Source: Pristionchus mayeri (taxonomy: Eukaryota > Nematoda > Chromadorea > Rhabditida > Neodiplogasteridae). From it: DNA of 64,000 bases. Shown one piece after another: positions 37,080-47,687 of the stretch. The number at the start of each line of letters is the position of its first letter. Position 1 is the stretch's first letter. The stretch lies in assembly GCA_036245805.1 (NCBI GenBank), contig BTRK01000002.1, positions 17,663,067 to 17,727,066 of the forward strand, given 5' to 3'. The position numbers were made by a program, and so were the translations under genes. A model generated the notes under the pieces. That model did not search any database. It was not told where the DNA came from and worked only from the letters and a program-made list of their open reading frames with translations.

Positions 37080-37415
37080 ATGTCAAACAATGTACCGTGG
37101 AGATGTAAACAGAGGAAGCATGGCCAAGGTTAGTTTAAATTTATTTGTTTCTTAATGACTTAATCGGATGTTTATTGTGGAATGAGCACTGAATTTCTTT
37201 CAGATTTGAACTACAATGCTATGCCGACGGGCCGGATGGTTATGCCGCCGAATGGTGCTTCTGCTCCGTTCGCCACTCCCATTGTTCGTTGTTTTAAAAT
37301 ATGTTCAACGAAATTTAAAATGCCGATCGAAACACTGAGCAACAGATCACACTTTTGTATTCAGATTTCTCAACCTCATGGTCTTGCTGCTCAAGGCTAC
37401 GGTCGTCCCATGTAG
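37080..37415 (+). CDS. Short eIF4G-locus N-terminal-type ORF, copy B
   Basis: Exons 37080-37128, 37204-37283 and 37365-37415 join to 59 residues starting MSNNVPWRCK and ending YGRPM-stop, paralogous to 19764-20105. The same unusual GTTCGT donor and the same TAG overlapping GTAAGT are present. Ile/Pro/Gly/Met-rich, no known domain. As the first block of a segment that runs into eIF4G-like exons it could be the true start of that gene if the stop is removed by splicing at TA|GTAAGT. Confidence 0.5.
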
Positions 37416-37615
37416 TAAGTTTAATTTATATGTTGTCTTATTTATGAATAATCTATACTTGCACCCTATCCTTGCTTATCCCTCTGTCCTTGTGTATGTA
37501 GATTTCGTAATAGTGGGGAAAGGGTTGGATAGCATAAAAAGTGATTAAACAGAAGATTGCGAGAGTGGCGAGTGAACGAGCCTCCAAGTGTATTATGCTT
37601 CTCAGTTGCTAAATT

Positions 37616-38251
37616 CGTTCCCGGAGCTTTCATCCGAGGTTGTTACGGTAATTCCTCCCATCTCAGCGGAGGCGTGGAAGTGCAGCACCTTCAGCAGCCG
37701 CCCGTGAGCGGATCCCACTACCCGACAATGGTTGTGCCTAATGGAATGAGTGTCCAGCAGGTGGGTATTTGATTCAATTTTTGTATTTCGGAAAGACTAC
37801 TGCAGCAACTGTCAATACGCCACTATGCAGGTCCTTCCTCCTCAAAACATGCGTGGCGGCGGAAACCCGAACATGCAGTGGCAGGTGAGAACGAACTGGG
37901 AATAAGCGATATCCATGGATTGGAAGCCGTTTGACATCCCCTCCTCAGCAAAGAAAAGATGTTTGCTGCCCACAACCTCTCGTAGAATTCAATTATCCTA
38001 TCAATACACCACTATGCAGGGCTTTCCCGGGAGCATGCGTGGCGGCATACACCCGAACATGCTGTGGCAGGCGAGTGCAAACTGGAATAATATTTGTTTT
38101 AACCATATCAATGGCGAAAATATTTAAAAAAAACGCGCGATTGTTCAAATCTACGAAATAAGTTTTGAAAAAAATTCAATGTTTTCAGAAGACGAAGCCG
38201 GATCAGCCAGCACCTGCCCCGACTCCTGCCCCGCCTGCGAAAGAGAACAAG
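37616..38251 (+). pseudogene. Q/G/P-rich eIF4G-locus exons, copy B
   Basis: Blocks with splice sites: 37616-37760 (GGVEVQHLQQPPVSGSHYP, ends before GTGGGT), about 37826-37884 (PQNMRGGGNPNMQWQ), 38018-38070 (ends at GC donor GCGAGT) and 38189-38251 (DQPAPAPTPAPPAKENK). They match copy A block by block at high identity. Frames between the blocks and the upstream trio do not agree by my reading, so this may be a degenerating duplicate. It is followed by the 'head' segment at 38338. Confidence 0.5.
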
Positions 38252-38520
38252 GTATATCCATTTTGAGACGGGATTCTTATGTCGTCGAAAAAGTCAGGTG
38301 AGAGTTGAGAGTACGTAATTCCCCCATATTAAATATATTTGTAAATATGGAATAATGTGAATTCAACCCAATTCCCCTGTGTACTAGCCATTTCAACGAA
38401 ACCTAGGAAGAGGGCGAATAGAGCATGTTGTTTTGATGAGCTTCGCTCTTCTTATTTATAAGCACTGATTCACAGGGCGTATTTTTCTAAAATAGCAAAT
38501 ATTGATCTCATGTACGATTA

Positions 38521-39690
38521 GTGTTTCTGATTAGTGTCATCCAGAAATCAATAGACACCCATGTTCCATGGACCAAAGTGAGCCTCTCTCATGGTAAACT
38601 CCCTCCCACATTGAGAGACTTGTGGGAGGGAGTTTACCATGAGAGGCAGAAATCGATAAATAGTGACGACTCAAATGATGAACGGAAATTCGAGTCTCTC
38701 AACAAAAAGTTTCGCAAAGAATTGCAGCGTTATCACAAATCCATCGAGAAAAAAAGTGATTGAAAGCGACGATAAGAACAAGTTTTTCCGTTTTATGAAA
38801 CGTTGTGCCAATAAATCCAAAGGAGTAGAAGGACTTAAAACAGCTGACGGCACTCTGGTTGGATGATTTAGGCAAAGCTAACTTACTTGCCGAGACTTTT
38901 GTAAGTGTATTCACCATTGGCGACGGAAATTTGCCAAATAATGAAGCCATTCCTCAACTGGGTAATTACGAAGAACCCCAATTCCTTAGACACGAAATCT
39001 GCGCCCTTATTGAGAAATGGAAACGTTCCTCATGTAAAACCCCTGAGAACATTGACCTCACCTTGATAAAACGAATTGCTGTACCCATTTCCGAAGCCCT
39101 TTAAGTCAATTTTGAAACTCCTACCAATCTGGAACGGTTCCATCCCATTGGAGGCACTCCATAGTAACCCCTGTAAAGAAATCGCCTCCTTTCTCCAATC
39201 CCTTAAACTACAGGCCCATCTCAATTACATCCTTTTTCTTTTTGCATTTGATAGAGTCTTTCATCCCAAGCTAAAACTCAAGCTCACTACCAGGTCTCTC
39301 CGATAATACAATTAACTGGATAACATGATATCAAAAACTACCTGTCACACTATCCTCAGAGCATTATGAACCAAAAATATAGATGTACTCATCAAAACGT
39401 ACTCAATGTACACTAGGCCGATTTTAGAAAGCACTTCCTCCGTCTTCAATCCTTACCAAAACAAGGATAAAAGAGAACTCGAAAAAGTACAGAACTACTT
39501 CACACGACGTATATTTATGCGCTGTTTTAGTCATACATCGGAAAACATGCCCACAGCTCTCCATCGCAACAAGAAACTAGGCATTGAGTCCCTAGAGAAG
39601 CGTAGAATAGCGATTGATATAAGAGTAGCCACAAATCTCATCCGAGGCAAATATAGTATTTCCAAACGAAAACCACATTATTTCAAAATA
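38521..39690 (+). pseudogene. CR1-like non-LTR retrotransposon reverse transcriptase remnant
   Basis: Frames across the stretch carry pieces of a CR1-type polymerase in the right order: an HVPWTKVSL start, FFRFMKRCANKSKGV and DGTLVG, then DLGKANLLAETFVSVFT, and near the end ESTSSVFNPYQNKDKRELEKVQ and LGIESLEKRR. These are the typical linker before the RT domain and the C-terminal block after it. The catalytic RT core between about 39110 and 39400 is missing or unrecognisable, and frames shift several times. It interrupts the second copy of the duplicated head segment. Confidence 0.75.
38582..38647. repeat. Hairpin inside the retrotransposon remnant
   Basis: Arms of about 28 nt, with GGTAAACTCCCTCCCACA opposite TGTGGGAGGGAGTTTACC, are separated by nine bases. 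It lies within the reading frame of the reverse-transcriptase fragment. Confidence 0.85.
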
Positions 39691-39696
39691 TATATA

Positions 39697-40254
39697 TGGC
39701 GTCCAGTCCATGCACGGTGGTGCCCCCGTCAGTGTCCCTCCTGGAATGGTTCCCCAGGGAATATTCAATCCCGCCGTGCGGGCGTCTCAGCATCAGCAGC
39801 AGCAGCAGACTGCTCGAGCTCCGATCGCCCCCAAGAAGAAAAATGTCAGTTTATCGATTTATATTATTGTTTTTGGAATTTTTTGCGCTTGTTAAATAAT
39901 TTCATAATTGCAGATTCTTCTCATCGTGGATCCCAGCACACAGAAGGCAATCAATGAAGATGCTGTCGAAGAGGGAGGAAGATGCGCCCAAGGCGGAGAA
40001 GGAAGAAGGTTCTGTTCTCTAGATATTATCCAAAAAAATGATTATTATTTGATTAATTTTCCAATTGCAGCGAAGGGAACCGATGAGCCTGATTCAGCTG
40101 CACCTGAGGTGAAGAAACATTTCGCTACTCCAATTTTGGAACAGGTAATAATCGGGAGACGGAATCCTTTTAAAATAAAATATGTTTTCAGACGAAGAAG
40201 TCGGATCAGCCAGCACCTGCCCCGACTCCTGCCCCGCCTGTGAAAGGGAACAAG
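39697..40254 (+). CDS. Partial eIF4G N-terminal/middle exons
   Basis: Exons end at 39844 (GVQSMHGG-type start lost in the repeat junction, then QHQQQQQ and APKKKN), 39914-40008 (ILLIVDPSTQKAINED in one frame), 40071-40144 (PDSAAPEVKKHFATPILEQ) and 40192-40254 (DQPAPAPTPAPPVKGNK). The lysine-rich, then LIVDP-type, then Ala/Pro-rich order is like the region upstream of the eIF4E-binding site in eIF4G proteins. Reading frame at the 40008/40071 junction favours a second frame (SKREEDAPKAEKEE), so the exact model is uncertain. They may be 5' exons of the intact eIF4G gene at 44.6 kb, separated from it by transposons and the second chimeric gene. Confidence 0.5.
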
Positions 40255-40331
40255 GTGATCATATTCATCGATTTTGAGACGGGATTCTTCTCTCATCGAA
40301 AAAAGGAAATGAGAGTTCATAATCCCCTCAT

Positions 40332-42405
40332 CACGGCCCGTTAAACAGTGGAAAAAGAGTCCGGTCAGACAACCGCGTTGCAGCCGTGACGCGGACCAGT
40401 TCATGAATAAAATATTTTGTTAGGAGTGCAAAAAATACGGTACAATTTGTATGAATTTTAACAAAACATGCGCCGGCTCTGCACCTGGACTTTGCTTGTT
40501 TTGGAAGTTTTCGATTTTTAATTTAAAAAATAAATTTATTTTAAATTAATGCAAACCTAACTTTTATAGGCGCGTACGTTATGCATCCATATATATACTC
40601 GATTTAGCGTAAATGTTGCAATCAAACAAGTTCTGTCGCTTTTTAAATTTCTTTTAAAACTATCCAAAACGACATTTTAATTTGCTTTACTATCGTATAT
40701 CAAATTATATATATTTTTTCGAACCTAACTTTTATGAGGCATGTATGTAAGAATGTATACATGGTAAATTCACGACCAGACATGTTTAATGAAGTGACTT
40801 CTGTCGATTTCAAGACAGCGAGTACGAAAGCTAACATAGAGTTTTGTCCATTTTTTTCGCCTAAATGACGTACAGTCGCGCCGGAAAGTATCCGTACGAT
40901 TTGATTTTTTAACTTTTCCTGCAGTTGGCTTAGCAAGTTAGATGTTGTAGTGCTATATACCAAATCCATCGAATACGATGCGAGTATTGCGTCATCACGT
41001 GCGTCATAACTGATTGCGTAGTGATGACGCAATCGAACAACACTTTTTCAAACATCCATTATTCTTACATAGATTTTTTCCTGCTGGCTAAACTTTCTGA
41101 GGTAGGATTCATGACTGAGGCCTACCCAGAATAAATTTTTGAAAGTGCTGCGCGTTCGCACAGTTGCTGCAGCCGTGCTGCAAAAACAGGGTCCGAAATT
41201 CAGATCTCGGCTTCTAGACTAGCTAGAGACTCGTTCAAAACGTCAAAATGATCGCCATCATGAGTCCAGATGATCCTGAGAAAATGAACACGATATCTCA
41301 AAATTTGCCCTCAGGGCATGAAAAAATCACTTTTTTGCATGACCATTTTTTGGACATTCACAACTTTGTGGGGAATTTTTGTAAAAATCTGGTTTTTATG
41401 TGTGAATGTTCAAAATGTATTGAAGAACTGAATTCCAACTTTTTAGAGCGATTGGATATCTTTCCTGCCCGCGGCGTGCGTTTTTCGGAGGCATACTAGG
41501 GTCGGAAAACACCTTGTTTACCCCTATGGCGAGAGAGTTCAGACGACGAGAGTGCGTAAACACGGTGATTCCCGACCCTAGTATGCCTCCGAAAAACGCA
41601 CGCCGCGGGCAGGAAAGATATCCAATCGCTCTAAAAAGTTGGAATTCAGTTCTTCAATACATTTTGAACATTCACACATAAAAACCAGATTATTATAAAA
41701 ATTCCCCACAAAGTTGGGAATGTCCAAAAAATGGTCATGCAAAAAAGTGATTTTTTCATGCCCTGAGGGCAAATTTTGAGATATCGTGTTCATTTTCTCA
41801 GGATCATCTGGACTCATGATGGCGATCATTTTGACGTTTTGAACGAATTTATAGCTGGACAAGGAGCCGAGATTTGAACTTCCGACCTCGATTTTGCAGC
41901 AAGGCTGCAGCAAATGTGCGGTGGCGCAGCAACCTCAAAATTTTTTCTGGGTAGGCCTCGGACATGACTCCAACCTCGGAAAGTGGCCAGCAGGAAAAAA
42001 ATCTATGTAAGAATAATGGATGTTTGAAAAAGTGTTGTTCGATTGCGTCATCACTACGCAATCAGTTATGACGCACGTGATGACGCAATACTCGTATCGT
42101 ATTCGATGGATTTGGTATATAGCACTACAACATCTAACTTGCTAAGCCAACTGCAGGAAAAGTTATATGAAAAAATCAAATCGTACGGATACTTTCCGGC
42201 GCGACTGTACATGTATACCTTTTTTGAAATATTAATATTCGTTGTGCTTCTGCGGAATAGATTATATAAACAAATAATATTTTTAAACCAAAATTGAACA
42301 CTCGCCCAATATTAATCCTAGGATTATTATTATTTCGCTCCAGCGAACTCCACGCGCATTTCTTACGCGTTGCGGCTCTGACCCCGGAGGTTTTAACGGG
42401 CCGTG
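40332..42405. mobile_element. 2.07 kb DNA transposon with CTCAT target duplication
   Basis: Ends read CACGGCCCGTTAAA and the mirror AACGGGCCGTG, with CTCAT on both sides (40327-40331 and 42406-42410). Subterminal sequence is again partly complementary (GGTCAGA...CGCGTTGC). No transposase frame is seen. A Tc1-like palindrome occupies its middle. CAC termini with a 5-bp duplication recall Transib elements, but other superfamilies are possible. Confidence 0.75.
40871..42209. mobile_element. 1.34 kb Tc1-like palindromic element (TA target)
   Basis: TA-CAGTCGCGCCGGAAAGTAT at the left is mirrored at the right end. The two arms of about 0.65 kb pair almost throughout, up to a small central loop near 41515-41560. 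The inner arm near 41250-41500 is open in one frame on either strand only because it is palindromic; no transposase motif is present. Related to the element at 32343-34238. Confidence 0.88.
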
Positions 42406-42411
42406 CTCATA

Positions 42412-42564
42412 TCTATACCTATATATAAAGCGCAGTGTGTGTCTGTCCGTATGTCCGGATTGCGAAACAGTTGCGAAATGGGGAGGGAGAGAGATCGCGC
42501 GTCACCAAGTTGCGAAACGAGTGATTGCGAAACCTACTCCGCTAGGACGGGGCAGCCGGACTAG
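42412..42564 (+). mobile_element. 153-bp Helitron-like element, ends fixed by a paralogous empty site
   Basis: It starts TCTATACCTATATATAAAGC and ends GGACTAG, with A before and T after, the pattern of Helitron insertion between A and T (5'-TC ... CTRR-3'). In copy B the same flank (38323-38345) reads CCCATA-TTAAATAT without an insert. It contains repeats of TTGCGAAAC. It is non-autonomous. Confidence 0.85.
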
Positions 42565-42574
42565 TTAAATATAA

Positions 42575-43000
42575 TTGTTTATATGGAATATTGTGAATTC
42601 AACCCAATTCTCCTGTGTACTAGCCATTTCAACGAAACCTGCTAGGGAGGGGGCGAATAGAGTTGTTTTGATGAGCATCGCTCTTCCTATTTACAAGCAC
42701 TGATTCACAGGGCGTATTATTTCGTGAACTCATTCACGCGGAACTACAATATATTCATTCGGAGATTTGATCGGATATCTATAATTGTCTTGCAGAGTCT
42801 CTTCTCTGCCGACTTGATCAAGCAGTGGGGTCTGGAGAAGAGAGTAGCGCCCATCTGATTTGCATATGATGACAGCTCCATTTATGACTGATCCTTTTGT
42901 CGATAGTATTGGTTCACTAATCTCCCATTCATACACCCCGTCTATATCCCTTATTTTCTACAAATTTCTCGTCCTGCGTTTCTTTTTACAATTAGATATA
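42575..43000 (+). repeat. Segmental duplication 'head', copy 3
   Basis: Close copy of 30834-31348. The SLFSADLIKQWGLEKRVAPI exon (from about 42798) is kept, but its Ala/Pro-rich continuation is deleted. Just after it, at about 43000, is the empty site for the 3.9 kb palindrome of copy 1. Confidence 0.75.
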
Positions 43001-43128
43001 AATTTAAAAAAATTTACACTGGGATAACGTAGGATACCCCCAGAATAAATTTATGAATGAATAAAAGGATCAATTTGATTAGTTTCTGATGTTCTCATGG
43101 TTTGATTCTCTTTTATCTAGGGACTGAG

Positions 43129-43844
43129 ATGAAGAAGGGACCGACTTGTAATGGCACGTCGACGACGACAGTCAAGGATGACAGGAGAGGAACACTCCTT
43201 CCCCAGAGAAGTTTGTCGTCCATTGAGTATCTAGATGAAGAGATAGCGTTAGGGAGAGGAGGAGATATGGAGAAGAATGCAGCTCTGATAGGTGATCCGA
43301 TGGGCGGAGTCCCGACCCGCCAGCAACAGCCGATGCACGGTGGATCGACCTCTTCTGGCGTCCAGTCCATGAACGGTGGTGTTGCATTCGTCAGTGTCCC
43401 TGCTGGAATGGCGCCCGAGGGTATATTCGATCTCGGAGCCATCGACGATCGACGATACCAGGTTTGCCCTCATTTTTTTAAAATTTTAGATGTTGACGAT
43501 ATTATTGTAGACCTATTTTTAGTGGCTTTTTTCAGATTTTAAAATTTGTTATTCTTAAAGTGCGTAATCAACGTTTGAGATGGACAAGGATAGGACGCGC
43601 CATATCCATATCGCCATCGTGAAATCAATGAATGCGCAGAAGACCCTCCACAATATGCTAATCGTGTTGGTGAGGGAGAAGGAGGGAATGCGTTGAATGG
43701 TCCCCGTTTGAGGTGACGGAGCAGCTGAAGAAGCACTTCCATCCCAACAATCAGCTGATCGAGATGAGAATCGAGTCTATGATCGATAAATATATCAAGA
43801 GATCCGACGACGATCAACGCCTCTACCAATATATTCCATTATAA
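43129..43844 (+). CDS. Chimeric gene 2: eIF4G-like exon plus diverged cullin neddylation domain
   Basis: Exons 43129-43461, 43580-43669 and 43713-43844 join to 184 residues. Exon 1 is almost identical to chimeric gene 1. The cullin part is more diverged: DKDRTRHIHIAIVKSMNAQ, then TEQLKKHF, IEMRIESMIDKYIKR and a final YQYIPL. The residue matching the NEDD8-acceptor Lys is Asn, and one residue is lost after the first helix. Frame and splice sites are intact, so it is not simply a broken copy. Uneven divergence (first exon nearly unchanged, cullin exons changed) suggests relaxed or altered selection on the domain, or gene conversion of the first exon. Confidence 0.7.
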
Positions 43845-44475
43845 GTTTCCCCTCCCATCCCCGTTTCATACCTACCACTTCTGGTGATAATTGTGTCGCA
43901 GTCTTATCTTTCCCAGTTATTGCATTCCCTTCGAGCTCGATCGAGAGGGTACACCAAGTAGATATTATCGGTATATTTAGAAGTTTGTTTTGCATATTCT
44001 AAGACTTAGAAGTTGATTTCTCTCCTCCCCTTCTCTGATCCCTCAATCATGTACCATGCATCGCTCAGCATATTTATATTTCATATTTATACGCATCACC
44101 ATATTTAGTTATTTCGAAACTTACAATGTACTTGTAGAACATGATTTTACTTGTTATTTCACTTACTCCGTTTCATGCTAAGTTATTACTGCAAGCAGAT
44201 TCGACTGTTACTTTATCATGTGTTTATTCTTTTAACGTTGACTTTTTAATTCACTCCTCGTCATAGTCTGACATTTGTTCATGTATATAATTTAACACTG
44301 TTGCCTCTAACAGGCTGTTGTTTCTTCAAGAAGTGAAGAAATAAAGATTTGCCACTAATTGGTAATTAGTGATGCCCAAACTCGATGGTTTAATGAAATG
44401 CGGTATTTGTCCGCTTGATGGAGTTCATATTTTCCCGAGTCTACGAGATGGGTTATACTAGTATAGATGCATATT
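43845..44475 (+). repeat. Shared 3'-end/UTR-like segment, copy 2
   Basis: Closely similar to 36348-36975, including GAAGAAATAAAGATTT (AATAAA near 44340) and CACTAATTGGTAATTAGTG. Confidence 0.8.
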
Positions 44476-44566
44476 TACGTAGTAGGACTATCTGATCAAG
44501 AAGGACTGATCAAGATAATAAACTGAAATGTTAATATGCAACAGTTCTACGTAGATCTACCCCCAG

Positions 44567-47500
44567 ATGATGCAACAACAGCACATGATGCATCAGCAAC
44601 AGACGAGTGTTGCCCCCGCCATGACGATGCAGGCCCCGCCTGCTCTTCAGCAGCAGGGTGGAGGTGCAGCCGGAGGAGCGGCTACTGCTGGAGATGCCGA
44701 TAAGATTGCAGCTGTGATTGAGGAGGAGAAACAACGAAAGAGAACCGAACTGGAGGCTGAGATCGCGTCGAATGAGGAGGATATCGAACAGGTACTGGGG
44801 AGAGGGGATACGGTATTCAGTATACTGTAGGTCGACTATGGGAATTTGCTATTCATTTATACTGCTATTTGTAGGTCAACATCGAGCTCTGCCGATACAA
44901 CCGCGAGTACCTCTACAATGTGCGAGACCTCGAGAAAGTATGGTAGAGGATTCCAAACTGGAGAATCTTTCGATCTTATTTAATTGTATTGATTTTTTCT
45001 CTGCAGCTCATCCCCGTCACTCCCTGCCCACTCACTCCCGAAGAACTGAAGAACTTCGGAATCTGCCAATCGCTCGTGAGCGAACCGAGAAAGAAGCAAG
45101 GCGGGCAGGGCAAATTCCTGCCTGGATGGGTCAGACCGGTGATTGTAAAATGATTTAATTTGATATCTAACTGATTCATTGAGATGCAGGAATCCAAAGG
45201 AAAACGAACTCCAGAAGGATCGAATAAGCAACTCCCGCTCTATTTCCGTCCAAGTACGCCACTATGAAAGCGTTCACTACTATGCATCAGTCGTTGAAAT
45301 TGATATAAAACTGTCGAAAAAATTACAACATCCAACTGAGTGTTATTCAGAGAGTGAGCGACGAGTGGAGACGAACGTGCAGTTGCACAAGGCTGAGAAG
45401 GCGTGGAAGCCAGAGAAGGTGACGGAGACTGATGAGAGCGAAGAGGTCAAGAAGAAGGTGAGTACGGGAGAAAGGAAAAATATATGAAGCGTTTGATAAA
45501 TTATTTTCCAATCTATTTCAATGCACTAGGTCGGATGATAACTCTTCGAAAAATAAATTTGAAAATATAATTCCAGGATTTTCTAATTATTTTATCACCC
45601 CTTTTTGGATTTTCAGTCTGTTTTCATCCGGAAGTGAATATTCAACCTATTATCGATATAACTCGACAGGCTCTTCTCAAGACCGCCCGTGCCCTCCTCA
45701 ACAAGATCACTCCCACTACCAAGGACGCCCTGATCAACGAGTTCCTCGATCATAAAGTGTACGAGTCTCCGGCCCTCCCCGAAGTCGACCATTTACAGCA
45801 TGGCTGAGAATTGTTAATTCCGCAGGGGGGTATAAATTGAATATTGCTAATATCTGTTAATGTTTCGTCATCGAATGCTCTTGAAAATAAAATTAATTCG
45901 AATATCTGTCGTCATCACAGCCGTGGGAGTCATCACTCCCAACGAGGCTGTGCACAATTTTTGCATGCATATTGTGGGAATGAACATATTGCAAAGTGCA
46001 TTTGGCATGTGAGCGGAGGTGGAAGGAAGGGCGAAGAATTTATATCTCAGAGTTTTCCGAGTTGCTAGACCCAATTTCCATATCACTTCAGATCGTCTCG
46101 ATGATATTCCACCATGCTCTCGAGGGCCAACAGTACAGCCCGCTCTATGCTGTAACTTGCCAACAGCAGGTATCATAAATACTCGAGTTATTATATTTTA
46201 ATACCGAACAGGAAAATTTTTACGTTACAGACGATGGAGGAGTTGAGTCTGAACAACAAGGTCTCCAACTTCCGCAATGCCATTCTCGTGCGCGCCCAGG
46301 AGACATTCACGACGAAGAATCAGGACGAGTACGTGAAGGAGAAGGTATGGAACAAGCGAGAACACGTTTAGCTATTTATTTCAATGATTGGACATGATAT
46401 ATTCATCCCAGGAAGCCGAGATCGAGGCAGAGACTGATGAGAGGAAGAGGAATGAGAAGAAGATTGAGCTGGTCGAGAATCTGAAAAAATTCTTGAAGAG
46501 GAAGTTCGGAAACATTCTGTGAGTTTCGTTTTCATGTCTTATTAAATATGCGAATTTTCCAATTGGTATACATCGTTAATTAAATATAGAATATAGCTAA
46601 TAATTATTGATTGCAGATTCATCGGTCAGTTGTACCTCCATAACCTCATCTCCGTCCGTGTCATCCTCTTCTGCGTCGTCGATCTGCTCAAGTCGGTGAC
46701 TGAGAAGACGGCGGACGTCGAAGGATACAAAGCTGTCAGTCAATTTATTTTAAATATTTACTCTTGAGTTTACGTTTCTAACCTATAAGCGAAACATATT
46801 TTATTAGTAACGATTGGATAATTGTGTGTCTTATTTCTGTCTCTCGCTGTAGGACGAGGAGTCGATCGAGTGCGCTGTTTGTTTTCTCGAGACCATCGGC
46901 AAGAGACTGCAGGAGGTAGCTAACGAGGCTAACCGGGCCGCAGTGGACGGCAAGAATGCCCCGCCTGCACAGCAGCAGCAGAAGCAGCAGCCGATCTTCC
47001 CCATCGACATGTCCTTCCAGACGCTCGAAGCAGCGATGCCGTTCTTGAGCAACAGAATCAGGTAAGGAGAGAGAGAAAAAGGACTGGGTAATGTATATCA
47101 GTTATTTTTTTGCAGGTTCATGATCATGAACTTGGTGGAGCTTCGCAAGAATGGATGGGTACCAAGGAAGACTGCAGATGCCGGACCGAAGAAACTCGAC
47201 GAGATCAAGAAGGACATGCAGAAGGAGCAGATGGAGAATGCACAAGTTAGTAGGAGGACGTGGATACTGTTATTTTTTAATTGTTTGACTAAGTTGTCTG
47301 CCCATAATACGTTTGTCTTGTAGCAACAAGGTCAGTTCGACCGAAAGCACTCTCGAAAGGAGCAGGGAGGAAGGGGAGGACCGATGGGAAGATACGGAGG
47401 AGGAGCAAACCCGAAGAGAATGATCATCCAGGGGAATTCCACCGTTAGAGGAACCATGGATGATCGACGATCCCAAGTTGGTGCTTCTTTTTTATTAAAA

Positions 47501-47687
47501 ATATTCATGTTGGGTAATTTCAAATCAGTATTGGCTGTTTTACTGTTGTAAATATTTCTACTTTCAGGCACACGAAGCTGCGTCTCTCCGCAGTCGCCCA
47601 ATTGCACAGAGGAAGGAGAATTTACCATGGGAAGAGGCTCTCGAGTTAGCACTCGGAGGAAGGAAGAGCAAGTGGGGAGGAGGTTGA
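44567..47687 (+). CDS. ifg-1: eIF4G translation initiation scaffold, core with MIF4G domain
   Basis: Fourteen exons join in phase: 44567-44791, 44875-44937, 45007-45138, 45190-45253, 45351-45457, 45670-45783, 46092-46169, 46231-46344, 46412-46518, 46617-46734, 46853-47061, 47116-47245, 47324-47476 and 47568-47687, about 577 residues. A Gln-rich start is followed by an eIF4E-binding motif YNREYLY (residues 83-89), LHKAEKAWKP, and a MIF4G domain (about 198-487) with ALLNKITP, IVSMIFHHALEG, FIGQLYLHNLI, CAVCFLETIGKRL and NGWVPRKTADAGPKKLDEI. eIF4G bridges the cap-binding eIF4E, helicase eIF4A and the ribosome. It ends in an RGG-type tail with no MA3 domain, so it is shorter than typical animal eIF4G. 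Real transcripts may begin further upstream (exons at 37-40 kb). The donor at 45784 (GTCGAC) is atypical. Possibly one of several locus isoforms. Confidence 0.88.
45916..45952. repeat. Short hairpin in an eIF4G intron
   Basis: CACAGCC...TGGGAGT pairs with ACTCCCA...GGCTGTG around a CATC loop. It lies in the intron between 45783 and 46092. Confidence 0.75.

Noticed and set aside
41248..41913. Open frames on both strands with near-identical proteins ending VRFSEAY
   Set aside because: They are the two arms of the palindromic element read in opposite directions, not genes.
45913..46006. Exon reading AVGVITPNEAVHNF in the eIF4G gene
   Set aside because: It does not fit the MIF4G sequence, ends in a stop and overlaps a hairpin. 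The direct join 45783 to 46092 matches the domain.
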